In this document: piece after piece, positions 9,947 through 22,700 of the stretch
Layout of the letters: each line of letters opens with the position of its first letter
Position numbering within the stretch: the stretch's first letter is position 1
Assembly: GCA_003255025.1 (NCBI GenBank)
Contig: QANY01008047.1
Span: 129,921-193,920 of the forward strand
DNA length: 64,000 nucleotides
Source: Datisca glomerata
Lineage: Eukaryota > Streptophyta > Magnoliopsida > Cucurbitales > Datiscaceae
Direction: 5' to 3'
Notes under the pieces: model-generated
What the model was told of the DNA's origin: nothing
The model's database searches: none
The model's input: only the letters and a program-made list of their open reading frames with translations
Made by a program: the position numbers and the translations under genes

Positions 9947-11790
9947 CGGGTTCTTGCTTATGCATATTTAGTGATCAGACGTATGTATCAATGGATGTTG
10001 TGATATTATCATATATTTTGTATAGTAGATTCAAAGCATGTTTGAATGTATTTTATGAATGGATCCTGATCGATTGATTCTAGGTATTTTATTTTCAATT
10101 TTAGAATTGATGTACGCCAAAATTGAGGTATAGAATTTGATGTAATTTAATTGTTTCAAAAGTTGTATCTTTAAATTCCATGTAAATCCATCGTCGCAAG
10201 AATAGTTACTATTCGTCGTTGTCGTTATCGTCGTTCGCCGCCTCCATCACCGCTTGCCGCAGCACCGCACTATCGATTGCTGCCCCACACTGCCGCACAC
10301 TACTGTCTGACGTTGCACCTCACCACCATAGGTTTCCTAATTGTGGTTTAGGAAACCTTGAGGTTTTGGAAAAAAATTGGGTTTATGAAACTTTGGGATT
10401 TTGGAAACTTTTGGGCTTAGGAAACCTTGGAGTTTTGGAAATTGTTGAGTTTAGGAAAAATTAGGGTTTTGAAAATCCTAGTGTGCACAAGGCCATATTG
10501 GGCCATTTGGGCTAGTATGGACCCACCAAACCTATTGAGGTGTTGGACTAAGTAAAGGTTGCTCGGCCAAAATAAATTATAGGGATTTAGGATTTGGTTC
10601 CAAACTCAATCCAGTCTCTAAAAAATTAACTTTATTTAATTTGGTAATTTTTAAACACTAATTAATTAGAATTTATTTTTAAAAATAATTAATTTACTTG
10701 GTAATTTATTTATAAAAGTAAAAATTGTTGGAAAATTAATTTTGAACTGAATTTTGAATTTTGAACATGTGACTAGACTTTTGTAAAGAGTTAAAAATTG
10801 GTGGGACTTTCTGAAAGAGAAAGAAAAAATTAGGGACGCCATGAAGATTTCTATTTAAAATTATTATAATTTATTTATTATTCTTTTATGGGTTGTAATT
10901 AGAAATGAGTCATATATGTTAATTTTGAATAGATGATTTATTATTAATCTTGAACTATCATATGTCGTGCCATATAGAGATAGGAACATGCCAGTATCAA
11001 AATGTCATGTAACATGTACATACATCATTGTAGTTTAAATTTATAATGGATTATAATTTTAAATACAATGTGAATTTTATAAAGGGTTATAATATTTTTA
11101 AATTGTGATTTAAATTTTATAAAATTTTATAATTTTTCAAACTTGTGTTTTAAATTTATAATGAGTTATGATTTTGAAAAATCAATGCAAATCCATTTTT
11201 TCAAAAACTAAGTGGGAGGGTCGTTTACGTTGAAACGTTTCCAAGGTCCCCAACGCAAACTTGGTCGTGGCACGAAGAATGGTTTAGAGACACTCTAGCG
11301 GTCCTCTCTTCATTGGGATAAACTTAGGAATTGTGTCACTTTGAGTAATCGAGTTGCTTGAGAAGCTAAAAGTTGTAAAGGAAGTGGTGAGGCAGGACTG
11401 TCCCTTGACAGATTGTTAGTTCATAGCTACATTTAAAGTCGATGTGTTGGTTAAATACTTAGATCCAAGCACATTGAAATCTCTCATAGGGTCTAGTCAA
11501 TGTGGCTAAGGTGACCAAAACCATTGGTGATTGGTTAAGCTAGATGTAGTGACATCATGAGAAGCATTGACTAAACGAGAGGAGTCTCGATGTGAAAGGA
11601 GGTAGCATGGGCGTTTTCCTTAGGTGAGACAAGCTATTGTAGTTGATCGTAATATCATGGAAGAAATATTTTTTATTAGAATTTTTAATATTTAAGTTTT
11701 TGCATCATGCATCATACTTTCTTAAATGATTGAGTATTTATTTATACCGCTTTATTTATTCTTTTCAGTAATCATGTCATTATCCACACT
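9947..11790 (+). other. copia-1 untranslated leader
   Basis: About 1.8 kb between primer site and gag. It holds a short GC-rich, Pro/Ala-coding stretch (about 10200-10320), then repeats of ggttttggaaa/ttaggaaacc, then AT-rich sequence. Only a meaningless 81-codon frame is open at 10219-10464. Confidence 0.5.
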
Positions 11791-11794
11791 CTCA

Positions 11795-12531
11795 ACGATC
11801 TTAAATGCGAACAAACTTACTAGTGAAAAATACGTGAATTTAAACCGAATCTTGATATCATATTGACAGTAAAAAAGCACAAGTTCGTGCTCACCACCCA
11901 TTATCCCCTTGAGCCTATTGTTGAATCGACTCAAGAGGAAAATGATGATCATGCTTCTTGGCTGTGTTCTGATGAGATTGCTCGTGTTATATCTTGGCAT
12001 CTGTTAGCAATGTGTTACAACAACATCATAAAAACATGGTAACCGCCACTGATATAATGTGAACATCACTAAAATATTCAGGGATCAGGGTTGTCAGCCA
12101 AACAGACTTTTGTGTGAAACTTCATTAACTGTCAGATGAAACCTGGAACTCTTATCAGAGAACACATGAAGTTAATCATAAGTTATCTGAATGAGATGGA
12201 AATCATTGGTGCTAAGATAGATGGTGAGACTCAAGTCGATATGATCCTTGAGACCCTGCCAGACAATTTTGAGAACTTCAAACTTAATTATTCGATGAAT
12301 AAATTGAGGTACTCACTTTCAGAGCTTATGAATGAGTTGCAAGCTATTGAGACCATGTTTCTAAATGAAAAAGGGAAGAATGGAGAGACAAATTTTACTG
12401 AAAGTAAGCCTTCCACCTCTGGCGCCAAAATGAAACACAAGAGAGGTTCGAAGAAAGCTAAGAAGCAGAACTCGAAAGCAGAAGGATTAATGCGGGTGAG
12501 TTCATCTTATGTTGGGGGAATGGAGCACTAG
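11795..12531 (+). pseudogene. copia-1 gag
   Basis: Copia-type Gag (UBN2/Retrotran_gag family), the capsid-like RNA-binding shell protein. An N-terminal part (LTSEKYVNLNRIL, then ASWLCSDEIARVISWHLLA after two stops) is followed after a gap by an open frame from 12136 with LIREHMKLIISYLNEMEI, ILETLPDNFENFKLNYS and a Lys-rich tail. These are the usual plant copia Gag blocks. The CCHC zinc knuckle expected after the Lys-rich tail is missing; the frame stops at 12529. Confidence 0.75.
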
Positions 12532-12789
12532 TTTCGACTGCATAATAATGCAAGAAGTTTATTTATCACATTTTTTGGGAAAACTTTATTTCAGTAGCTA
12601 GTTTAATTGAGCAATGATTCACTTTGAATTTCATTGATAAAAATATTGGTTTTTTTAGAAATGATTTCTTAATTACTACTACATGATCAATAAATAACTA
12701 ATTCTATGTAAAACTAAAAGTTCCAATGATATGTGACATTAAAGTAAATACTAATTCACAAAGGGATAGTACAGGGTTGAAGTCTGACT
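12532..12789 (+). other. Decayed protease region of copia-1
   Basis: AT-rich stretch where the aspartic protease should be; no DSG/DTG motif found in any frame. Confidence 0.35.
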
Positions 12790-13684
12790 CAATCGATCTA
12801 ACCTACTTGTAGTACCTGCGTCTTGGTCACATTAGCCTAGACATGATTAAAAGACTTGTAAAATATGATCCATTGCAAACTTTAAGTGTGGTATAATGAC
12901 CAAGATGCCCTTTTCAGTAAAGTGTGAAAGAGTCATTCAATGCCTTGAACTCATACATAATGATGTATGTGAGCCATTGAATATCCAAAAAAGAGAAGGT
13001 TATGAATATTTTGTAACCTTCACTGATGACTACTCGCATTGTGGACATGTTTATCTAATGCGCCAAAAGTCTAAAACCTTTGAAAAGCTCAAAGCGTATA
13101 AGGCTATAGTTGAAAAGCAATTAGATAAATAAATCACAATTCGATCGTGTTGGATAGTACTTGCTGAGAGAGTTCGAAGATTTTCTTAAGGAAGAATGTA
13201 TTCTTTCTCAGCTTACAGCACCTGGCACTCTAGAATAGAATGGTGTGTCAGAGAGAATGAATCTAACTTTGATGGATATGGTTAGATCCATGATGAGTTA
13301 CTCATCCCTCCCAGATTTGTTCTAGGGATACGTCTTGAAAACAACATTATACATTCTGAACCAAGTTTCGTCAAAGATGGTGCCTAGCACGCCATATGAA
13401 TTATGGAGTGGACGAAATTTTTCTGTAACCACGTTAGGATATGGGGATGCGCAGCACATGTACTAAGACCAAAGACAGGGATGTTGGCCAGCCGATTTGA
13501 ATTATGCATGTTTGTAGGATATCCCAAGGGAACGAAGGGATACGTCTTTTATAGTCCGACCGACAAGAAAACATTCGTTAGCACGAATGCACATTTTCTT
13601 AAGGAAGACTATATAAGAAGTGTGAAGCCAAGAATCACACTTGTATTAGATGAATTATTGAGTGGGAGGACATCGAATCCCTAA
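12790..13684 (+). pseudogene. copia-1 integrase
   Basis: Fragments in the correct order. Near 12805-12885 a GAG-pre-integrase motif reads LRLGHISLDMIKRL. At 12896-13132 the catalytic-core start reads LELIHNDVCEPL and YFVTFTDDYSH (the first two acidic residues of the DDE triad region). At 13135-13400, with stops, NGVSERMN and TPYELWSGR follow. The frame 13403-13684 has the copia C-terminal block RIWGCAAHV ... FELCMFVGYPKGTKGYVFYS. At least four frameshifts or stops break it. It would have inserted the cDNA copy into the genome. Confidence 0.8.
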
Positions 13685-13708
13685 TCAGGACATGTTCCCG
13701 ATTCAATA

Positions 13709-14539
13709 ATGGAAGAACCACAACAGGGGTTTGAGCCTATGAAGTCTAGACGTAATGGAAGGGTTGTGAGACAACCTGAAAGGTTCATGCCTTATACAGT
13801 TTCCTTAACAACATTCTTAGATAAGGATCATGATGAACTTGTTTCCTACTCGCAGGCCATGACTGGTCCTGAAGTAAATCTATGGCAAGAAATCATGAAC
13901 ATCGAGATACAATCGATGTACTCAAATGAAATCTAGAAGCTTGTAGATCCTCTTGGAAGGGGTAAAATATGTAGGGTGTAAATGAAGACATTAAAAGCTA
14001 GGTTATTAGCCAATGGCTACACCCAAAAGGAATGTATTGACTATGAGGATACCTTCTCGCCAGTGGCCATGCATAAGCCCATCTGAATCCTCATGTCCAT
14101 TGATGTTGCCTTCAATTATGAAATCTGGCAGATGGACATCAATACTACATTTTTGAATAACAATCTTGAAGAAAACATTTATATGACTCAACGATATGGG
14201 TTCATGAAAAATGGCCAAGAATGCACGATTTGTGAACTGCTAAAGTCCATTTATGGACTTAAGCAAGCATCACGGTTGTTGAATATCAGATTCGATGAAA
14301 CTTTCAAGAACTTTAGTTTTAAACAGTTAGTGGATGAACCCTATGTGTATAAGTTGATACATGAAGGGAATGTGGTCCTTTTAGTCTTGAATGTGGATGA
14401 TATTCTACTCATTGGGAGTGATGGGGGAAAATTATCCGATGTCAAGATTTGTCTTGCAAAGCAATTTGATATGAAGGATTTTGGAGAAGTTTCATTTGTC
14501 TTAGGTATTCAGATCTTTCAAGATCAGAAGAACAGATAA
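13709..14539 (+). pseudogene. copia-1 reverse transcriptase
   Basis: Copia RT (RVT_2). The frame 13709-13936 carries the linker NGRVVRQPERFM. It is followed by VNLWQEIMNIEI and a stop-broken piece near 13985-14060 equivalent to ARLVAKGYTQ. From 14093 the frame has WQMDINTTFLNNNLEENIYM, SIYGLKQASR and the catalytic block LVLNVDDILLIGSD. The active-site Tyr of YVDD is Asn here, so the enzyme would be impaired even without the stops. Confidence 0.85.
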
Positions 14540-14689
14540 TTGGCATTACCTCAAGCATATTATAGTGATGGAACGCTTCAGTATGTAAAGAATCCAAGAA
14601 GGGATATATTCCCTTTAGGCATGGAGTCAGCCTCTCTAAGGAGCTGTCTCCGAAAACTCTTCAAGAAGAAAAAGACATGAGAAAGATTC

Positions 14690-15350
14690 ATTATGCCTCA
14701 GCTGTAGGAAGTCTCATGTATACGATGGTTTTCACTAGGCTAGATATTTTCTAAGTCGTGGGCATGGTGAGTCGTTTCCAATCTAATCCTGGACTCAATC
14801 ATTAGATAGTTGCCAAGTATATCCTTAAGTATCTTACGAGAATGACGAACTACATACTTGTGTATTCAGGTATTGACTTGAATATGGCGAGTTATACCGC
14901 CTCAAATTTTCAAGCAAACAAGGATTCCAAGATGTCCATTTCAGGATCGGTGTTCATTTTGAATGGTGGAGCAGTAGTATGGAGAAGTATTAAGCAATCT
15001 TTCATTGATGATTCTACCATGGGAGTTGAGTATGTGGTAGCTTGTGAAGCAGCAAAGGAGGTTGTATGGCTTAGAAAGTACCTGAAGACTCTGGAAGATG
15101 TTCTAGAATCTGACAAACCCATGACACTTTATTGCGATAACAGTGGGGTTATAACAAACTCGAAGGAACTGTGGAGCCACAAAAGATCCAAATACATAGA
15201 GCATAAAAATATCACTTCATTAGAGAGATTGTTCAATGTGGAGGTGTTGTAGTAACACACATATCAACTATCAACAACCTAGCAGATCCATTCATGAAGA
15301 GTTTAAGTAGTAAAGACTTTAATGGTCATTTGGAGGGCATGGGGATACGA
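14690..15350 (+). pseudogene. copia-1 RNase H
   Basis: Copia RNase H (RNase_HI_RT_Ty1). A broken start near 14695-14835 (YASAVGSLMY, AKYILKYL) leads to an open frame 14842-15252 with SISGSVFILNGGAVVW, EYVVACEAAKEVVWLRK, TLYCDNSG and HKRSKYIEHK. The frame stops at 15250, and the usual C-terminal D-P-x-T/F-K-x-L piece follows in another frame (LADPFMKSL, near 15282). Confidence 0.8.
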
Positions 15351-15374
15351 GATTGTACAAGCCTACTTTAGTCC

Positions 15375-15383
15375 AAGTGAGAT
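15375..15383 (+). other. copia-1 polypurine tract
   Basis: aagtgagat immediately before tggtggaatt, the start of the 3' LTR. This is close to the usual plant copia AGTGGGAGAT|TGTTGGAATT junction. Confidence 0.6.
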
Positions 15384-17226
15384 TGGTGGAATTATGTCCA
15401 TAAAGTAGGGCATAATAACTATTTGTTTATTTAGTTATTTGTCTGACATTTTTATATTACTGAATTTAATGAATAAATGAAAGTTTTCTTTTAATTATAG
15501 TGTGTTTGTAATTTATTCAAGTCATCGAACTATTATCAACATAAGAAGAGTAAAGACAGAGTAGTCTTCCAGATAAACTCTTCTGAAATAGTTCAGACTG
15601 TTATTCACAGCCTTAGGATCGACTGGGCAATCGAGTCTGATTACGACTGTTAGGTTGAAGCAAAGGATGTTGGTCTTGGAGAATGGGAGTGGATACTCTA
15701 ACGGTTGACCTAGACATGTTATGGAACATGTTGAATAGACCAACAATAAATCAGTTTAGAGCAAAGCCATTTATTCAGCTCTAAATCTAATTTTTACACC
15801 TTAGGGTATTTTTGTCATTACCTTAATCCTGAGTTGAATACAAAATTAGACCTAGTTAGTTGCAATCTTTAATACACCAAATGAGTGAGTTGGAATTTTC
15901 TAACAATACATCGGCTGTTAGGATCATGATTCAACTATGTTGGAGTTGCGTGATTCACATAAATTTGTAGTGAAATTGCAATAGCAACAATATCACCTTA
16001 TACTTTAGTGATGAGTGTGTGAATAAATAAACTGGGCCTAGTACTCGATGACATGAGTAATTGAATAAGACATTGTGAACTGTACGAGACACTTCACCGA
16101 TATGTCTTTCTTATTCATAGTCAATAAAAGAGTTAAAAATAATAATAACTATAGGGGTAAATGATAATTTTATATCTGGCTCTTGTTACTGATATTCATG
16201 AAGGTTAACATCATAAAATATTCTATAGACCGTGAAATAAATATAATTTTTTACACTAACAAAAAATGTAACGTGTATGAATCGAGAGTTGATTCAGTAT
16301 TGGACCTATGTGGAGTCATACGTTGTCGAGTTTAAATAGATCAGGAATTTATAGAGATAAATTAGTCGGGTATTTGAATCCCATAACTTTATTAATGTGG
16401 GTCCATTCGGTATTAGGAGTAATTCATAAGGACATGAATGAGAAACAACATCAGTTGGACCAAAAATGTATTTTGAACCAAAGTACATTTCTCAAACCCA
16501 TATGTGATAGGTTTAGTGGAGAGTAAAATTATTGTTCAAATTAAATATTTTGTTATTTTTTAATTATTGGATAATTAGTAAATAAAATAAATTAATTAAT
16601 TGATAGGGATCAATTTGGATTAATGAATTTGGACACAATATTGACTCTAGAGAATATGTAAAAATCGTAGATAGTAGTGCAGGGGATTTTCAGCAATTTA
16701 ACATATAAGAGTATATGTGTAAATTCTATATATAAGGGATGGCATTAGGGTTACATCCGTAAGATGTGTTGATATAACTCTGACCACAAGGTGTGATTAC
16801 ACAGAGTAAGAAAAGAGTTTCTCTTTCCCCTCTTCCCTTGTTGCCGCCGAACCTATTGAGGAAGAAGAAGAAAATGTATTTTTTCTTCCTCAGTTGTTTA
16901 GAGAGATCACACTCTACTCTTAGCACTATCCTTGTCAGATATACTTCTGAATCTTACAAGTTGTTAGTCTGAAGATTGTCTGAAGTCCAGTGGAAACGAA
17001 GAATGAGAGATGATTAATTGGATTACACCAAATTAGAATTTCTCTTATATAAGAAAAAGGTAATAAATTGTTTCTAACTATTCTAAATACGTTCATCTAA
17101 ATACACATCCTCATAGAAAATGTTTGATATGAATAAATGTTTGTTATGAAAAAAAATTTATGTTTCGCCCACGAACCCGTTCGTGGTTCATTTATTTTTC
17201 ATCAAATTTTAAAATTCGATCCAACA
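15384..17226 (+). repeat. copia-1 3' LTR
   Basis: Starts TGGTGGA and ends TCCAACA, which are inverted copies except for one base. It contains TATATATAA at 16727-16735. From 15599 onward it matches the 5' LTR. The bases after the end (ttatagtaagaagctc) loosely resemble a primer site, so a second internal region of the same family may once have followed. Confidence 0.8.
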
Positions 17227-17820
17227 TAATTATAGTAAGAAGCTCACGAGGGACGAAAACACTTATCAGGAAAATGGTCTATGAACCTCTGACAGCTTGT
17301 CGCTCATCTTCGATTATCTGGATTTTGAAAACCATGACTAGCAACACAATGATGCTTTCTGAAGGGATTGGCACAACGAAAAATTGTCTAGATCTTAAAA
17401 TCTAATTATTAAAAGCTCCAATTTATGCTAGAACGAGTATAGAAATCATACATTTAATGCGTGAAAGCTACAAATCGAGCTTTTTCTTCACGTTCTAATT
17501 TCTCGACCTAGGCACCAAATCGCGGATGTCGTGAAAAGAGTAGTTGTCCATGTCGCCATCATAGTGCTGCTTGTCGCTGCTCTGTACCGCTGGTTTTCGT
17601 CATGAACCACCATGAACTTTGAATCAATACCTCACTATATTTCTTGCTATCACTCAGATCGTCAACCGATTACCATGCGCAATACTTATTGGTCGTGAAT
17701 ACCTGAAAAGGATGACCCACCCCGTGGTTTGCTTCAGATCAAAACAATTAGAATTAGGCTCAATCAATTGGAATGTTTATTATCCATATAGGGGATCTTT
17801 ATATGGAGAATATCCGTCGA
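17227..17820. other. Unassigned between copia-1 and copia-2
   Basis: A stretch at 17516-17600 (gtcgtgaaaagagtagttgt, then GC-rich) faintly resembles the copia-1 leader near 10190-10260. No gene recognised. Confidence 0.3.
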
Positions 17821-18974
17821 CCTGAGACGAAGAGAAAGGTACTTCAAAGAAAATCAAACATTTTCTTCCTCTCAATTTTTGTCTAGGAAGAAAATTAGTC
17901 TCCCTAGATTTTTCTCTTTCCTAGCTATTTATGTAATTTAGGCTTACCATACATCTCTGAGAGAACCCTCCTATTTTCAATGAAATTCAATGGCTAATAT
18001 TAACTGAAAATTCAACGGTCAGGATTAACTGAAAAATTGTCTCTTAACTAAAACTAATTTTTTTAGATAATATATTTTATAATTCTCATCGCTAGATTTA
18101 GGATTGAGTTGGTTGACTACTAGGCATTCATTTTGTACCTATTTTACCATTGCTACGAGAAGACTACCCATAGGCTAGCTCGGGGATAATAAGAATAAAA
18201 ATATTCATGGCTAAATAATTGATAATCTATATGGGCTAAACCCATAATCGAATTTATTAATTATTAATTCTAATTTATTCCACTACAAAATTATGATTGA
18301 GTTCCATCCGCATTTTGTATTCCTCGATGTAATTATCATTGGCCTACTATTCATTATGCGTTACCCCTTCGTAATATAATAAAAAATAGTACTATCTAAC
18401 TAGTACATACAGCTCGCGTTCCTTAAGATCCAAATTATGACCCACTGATCAACCATAATATCTTTCATACTTGATGCCTCAAGTAAAATTATCAAATCTT
18501 CAATAATCTTTTAGAGAGATACTAAGCACTTAGTTTACCATGATCACATAAGCATAAAATAATTGCAATGAATTATACTTTGCTAAATATAGTACTTTTA
18601 CTAAAAACGAAATCCAATAGTCTATTCAATGCATTCCAAATGCAAGCACATTAACTTAGTACTCCACATACTGATCAAGATAAGTCACTCTACATAATAG
18701 AGTCAATGAATTACAGACTATCTTAGTAAAGCGTCCAACATTTCTAGATTGTGAATGATAAACATTTCAAGTCATAGAGAACTCTTGGTTAAATATATTG
18801 TCCCTATGAGCCAAACTCCATAGGACCCAAAAACCAAGTACTATGATATTTTTGGATCTTTTACAAGAATGTAACACATATAATATGATAATAGACTATT
18901 TATTATTAAGCAGAAATAAATGGCTCAATAAATACATCAGAATGCTAGTTCTTTTAAGGGCACAATCTTAAAAA
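17821..18974 (-). repeat. copia-2 3' LTR (left limit unclear)
   Basis: The minus strand starts after a purine tract and reads aagattgtgcccttaaaag. It has an acataaatag TATA-like element near 17930 and CT/GA-rich downstream sequence. No second copy of this LTR is in the window, so its end is a guess. Confidence 0.45.
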
Positions 18975-19199
18975 TCTCCCACTTGCCTAAAGGCATGTCT
19001 GCAGGTAGCTTAATCCACATGTTCTCTAGATGTGAGCCAAATACTTTTTTTAAACACCTTACGGGTCTTTCAAGTCTACGCTGAAGATATCTTAAAGACA
19101 ATTATATCTCCTTGTAGTATGATTTCTCTAATGAGATGATACTTCCGCTTAATATATTTTCCTCTTCGATGGTTTTGAAATTCTTTGGACTGTGAGATT

Positions 19200-19640
19200 T
19201 CTCTTGTGTTACCATAGTATATTTCTATCATAATTTGATCAATCGTGCTAATCTCTAACTCTCCTAGAAATGTTTACTGCCACACAACTTCTTTTGCAGC
19301 TGCATATTTAGCTTTCATGGTTAAGTCCGTAATATAGTTCTGGTTTGAACTCCTCAAAGTGACCGCTGCTCCTCACATAGTAAATACAAATCTTGAGATA
19401 GACTTTCTTGAGCCTTTGTTTAATTAAAAATATAAATCTATATGCCCAATCAGTACAAGACTCTCACTATGGTAGACGAGCAAAAAATCCCTATCTCTCC
19501 TAAGATACTTGAGTATATGCTTTACTACTACCCAATCTTCTATGCCTGGATTCGATTGATATATGTTGACAATACCTACTATGAAACAAACATCTATTCT
19601 GATACAAAACATTGTATACATGAGACTTTTCACTACTGAA
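19200..19640 (-). pseudogene. copia-2 RNase H fragment
   Basis: The frame 19633-19424 reads VVVKHILKYLRRDRDFLLVY. After a break, 19370-19230 reads RSSNQNYITDLTMKAKYAAA and KEVVW, equivalent to the copia S-x-x-E-A-E-Y-x-A block with the catalytic Glu replaced (T-M-K-A-K-Y). The signature D-N block is no longer clear. Confidence 0.65.
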
Positions 19641-19718
19641 GCATATGGAACTTCTCCATGCTATATATCTCATTTTGGGTCTTAGGACACTGATCCTTAG
19701 ATAGATGAATTCTATTTC

Positions 19719-20420
19719 TCAAAGGAAGTTGACCTTTCTTGGAACCCTCATCATGAACCTCTTCAGGATCATATCAATATATGCAAATCGGGATAAGCAT
19801 AATCTTCTTGATCTTCCATCGTGAATGACTTTGATCCCAGTTATGTATGTTGCTTTTCCCACGTCATTCATATTAAAATTATTCGACCATAACTTCACGT
19901 TGGATAGTAGCCCTACATTAATCTCTATGAGTAGAATGTCATCTACGTAAAGAACCAAGAAAACTACCATGTTTCCTTCCTTTCTCTTCATCAGAAATTT
20001 GATCACAACTAAAATACTTGATTGCTTGATCAAACATGATGCTCCATGACCTTAATGCTTGCTTAAGTCCATAAATAGACCTATTTAACTTGTAAATCAC
20101 ATTCTCCTGGCCTTTTACGATGAAGACTTTAGGCGGAGATGTAAATATATTCTTTTCAATATTATCATTCAGGAATGCAATATGACATCCATTTATCAAA
20201 TCAAGAAATTGAGACGAGTCACAATGGATAAAAATATCCTTATAAACTTAATCAAATCCATAGGTAAAAAAAGTCTCCTCAAAATCGATTCCCTCATTCA
20301 AAGTATACTTTTTGCAACAAGCCTAGTTTTGCAGGTTTCCACATTCCCATCTATACCTCACTTTTTCTTGTAAACCCACTTGAACCCAGTTGGTTTTACC
20401 ATTTCAAGTGCTTGTATAAG
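19719..20420 (-). pseudogene. copia-2 reverse transcriptase
   Basis: The minus strand from 20420 reads RYRWECGNLQN (equivalent to IDGKVETFKAR), EGIDFEETF, then INGCHIAFLNDNIEKNIF, SIYGLKQALRSW and, after a frameshift near 20000, VVFLVLYVDDILLI with an intact YVDD active site. GKATYITGIKVIHD follows. Two overlapping frames (20199-19939 and 20033-19719) show the frameshift. Not functional. Confidence 0.8.
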
Positions 20421-20812
20421 ATCTCATACTCAATTGGACAATGAGTCCATTTCATATTTCATCGTCCTTTGCAATGATATGCATAAGCATTTTTCTTAGC
20501 CTCATTGTAGTTCTAGGGATCTTAGTCATGCTCCGCCGTGACAGACTCAAAAGTCTCTCCATTATGATGGAGATGTGTAGTACTATGATTCATACGGGAT
20601 TCCATGTGCCTCACGCTACTCGGGAATTTCTTATTGCTTTTGTTGTCAAATTGCCGATTATACCTACATACATGGTTACCAGAAGTTTTAAAACTTTTAA
20701 TTACACATATCTATTACAACCAGTATTTGGGTGTTTCTGTTTGAGCCGCAAATCAATGCAATTTAGGAGGACTCAATGAAAGGACATCAATGATTTAGTT
20801 AGGAATTGATCA

Positions 20813-21500
20813 TCAGATATTTTTCCCGGCCGAGTCAATAAGGTCATGGCGGAGAGTAACTACTTTCTCTGTAACCTCTCTAGACTCTTCTAAATGATCG
20901 TGGACGCCATTGTTAGAGTCAACTAACTCTTTTAAAACAATGATGCTCCTACAACTGAAGTTTGTAATACATTCATTTTTTAAGAATACAACATTAGTGT
21001 CGACAAATAGTTTCTGCTCTTCAGTAAATAAAACAAGAATCATGTTATTCATTTTGCATACCCTACAAAAACACATACTTTTGATCTAGGTTCCAACTTA
21101 GCAGCATTCTTCCATAGCATGTGTGTTGGGTATCCCTACATATGGAGATAACACAAACTAAGTTTACGTCCATTTTTTATGGTGGTCTCACGTGCATCTT
21201 TAGAGTGTACAAGATTATGAACATATGCAGTTGTTTCCAAGGCATACCTAAAAGGAATCGGCATGAGTATAATAGCTCAGCATGGATCTCACCATGTTCA
21301 AGAGAGTTTTGTTTCTCCTCTCAGTTACACCATTTTTCCAGGGAGCCCTTGGTGTAGTGAGCTGGGATAAAAAATCAATTTGACTAAGTAATCCATAAAT
21401 GTCACAAAGAGATATTGACTTCCGCAATACATGGCATTAAATCTTTCTATCTAATGTATTCTCGACTTATGCTCTAAACTCTTTGAATTTCTCAAAAGTT
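20813..21500 (-). pseudogene. copia-2 integrase
   Basis: On the minus strand: KTFEKFKEF near 21480, then QLTTP, a WKNGVTERRNKTLLNMVRSM block (near 21350-21290), then after breaks VCKMNNMILVLFTEEQKLFV in the frame 21076-20813. These match the copia core motif NGVAERRNRTLL and the C-terminal region. The N-terminal zinc-binding part is absent. Confidence 0.7.
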
Positions 21501-21560
21501 TTGCATTTCTAATGCATTTAATTTTCTATAAAAAAAACTTGAGACGTGCCAAGGTCTACT

Positions 21561-22700
21561 CTCACAATTTGTGGTAAGTTCTTCATGAATTTTTTTCTTG
21601 GTGTCCAATACATTGATGAGATGGCAGTTCCTTTTTTATATTGAAGCTTAAATCATTGAAATCCACCATATTTTTTTGTTTTTTTTCTTCTTTTTCCTTT
21701 TTTTACTTTTCCTCATCTTTTTTTCTTTTTCAAAAATAAAATAGATGAGCCTTCAACTTGCACTATACATATCACCACTACATCTTTATAGGTACACCTC
21801 ATAATAGAATAGAACTTGCCTTCAAGCTTAATCCTCATGACTGTATCATCTCTCAAGTTATAGAATAAGGCTAAAACTAGGTTAAAGAGGTATGTCAATT
21901 TAGGGTGATGAATAAAATAGGTCTAAATTGAAAGCTTAAATTGGGCTATGGGTGCACACAACAGAGTACGAACAAAGGCCATTTAAGTGGCTAACACATG
22001 CATTGCCTAACTTCATCTCTAATGGTCCATCGATTTTGAAGCAAATGATATTACCCAAAAATTATTAGTTCATTAGTATTCCAAGAAAAAATATTATGAG
22101 ATCGTCATAGGGATGAAGAAATAAATTAACACGACTAAGAGTATAACAATTGAATACACTCACAAAGAATAACTTTAGGCTCACTAAACTCTCCATGGTA
22201 GTCTCCACAAATTTTCTAAAGTTTATCCAAGCATTGCACCTTGTACACTTTTCCACAACGAATTTAGCATGAATATGATAAATGTGATGCAAAACCTTCA
22301 TGATGACACTTTAAAAGAGACTAAATGATAAACAAACGTCATTAGTAAGCAAATGTAATAGCTTTTAACAAACGTTTAGTGTTCTATTTTTTTAAACACC
22401 AACAATTCTTGGCTTTAGGACTCTCAACTAGAATTTAAAAGATACTACCACTAAAAACTCAAAAATAAGAACCATCCCAAAGCATAAGCTCAACATTGCC
22501 CTCAATGTGTAATAGTAAAAGAATGGTCATGCAATGCAAAGCACAGGTGAAGAAGCAGACGAATAACAAAATAAAATCATAGAAAGAAATAAACTTGATT
22601 GGGTTGCCTCCCAATAAGCGTTTAATTTAGAGTCTTAAGCATGGCTTCATTCGATCGCTCTACCCTAAAATTGAAGAGGGATTGAAACCTTTTTTGTATG
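21561..22700 (-). other. 3' untranslated part or LTR of gypsy-1
   Basis: The minus strand after the integrase tail has the phrase attgagggcaatgttgagct (near 22500), which recalls the conserved A-T-T-G-A-G-G-A-C-A-A-T-G-T-T motif found just before the polypurine tract in Athila/Tat gypsy elements. A long T/C-rich tract lies at 21665-21735. No second copy of an LTR was found, so LTR limits cannot be set. The short open frames here are unconvincing. Confidence 0.4.

Larger units (their letters stand above)
8274..17226 (+). mobile_element. copia-1, Ty1/copia LTR retrotransposon
   Basis: Two diverged LTRs (8274-9930 and 15384-17226) flank an internal region with gag, integrase, reverse transcriptase and RNase H remnants in the Ty1/copia order, plus a tRNA-iMet-type primer site and a polypurine tract. 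The 5' LTR lacks about 215 bp that the 3' LTR has at its start, so the left end was truncated or deleted after insertion. No target duplication can therefore be shown. Frames are broken in every domain. Confidence 0.85.
18975..21560 (-). mobile_element. copia-2, Ty1/copia internal region, 5'-truncated
   Basis: The polypurine tract on the minus strand (gcaagtgggaga, 18975-18988) is preceded to the right by RNase H, reverse transcriptase and integrase in reverse order, so transcription would run leftward. Gag, protease and the 5' LTR are missing. At about 21560 the copia signal ends and gypsy-1 3' sequence begins. Confidence 0.75.

Noticed and set aside
18000..18960. Host gene between copia-1 and copia-2
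   Set aside because: No frame of note; sequence reads as the LTR of minus-strand copia-2 directly downstream of its polypurine tract.
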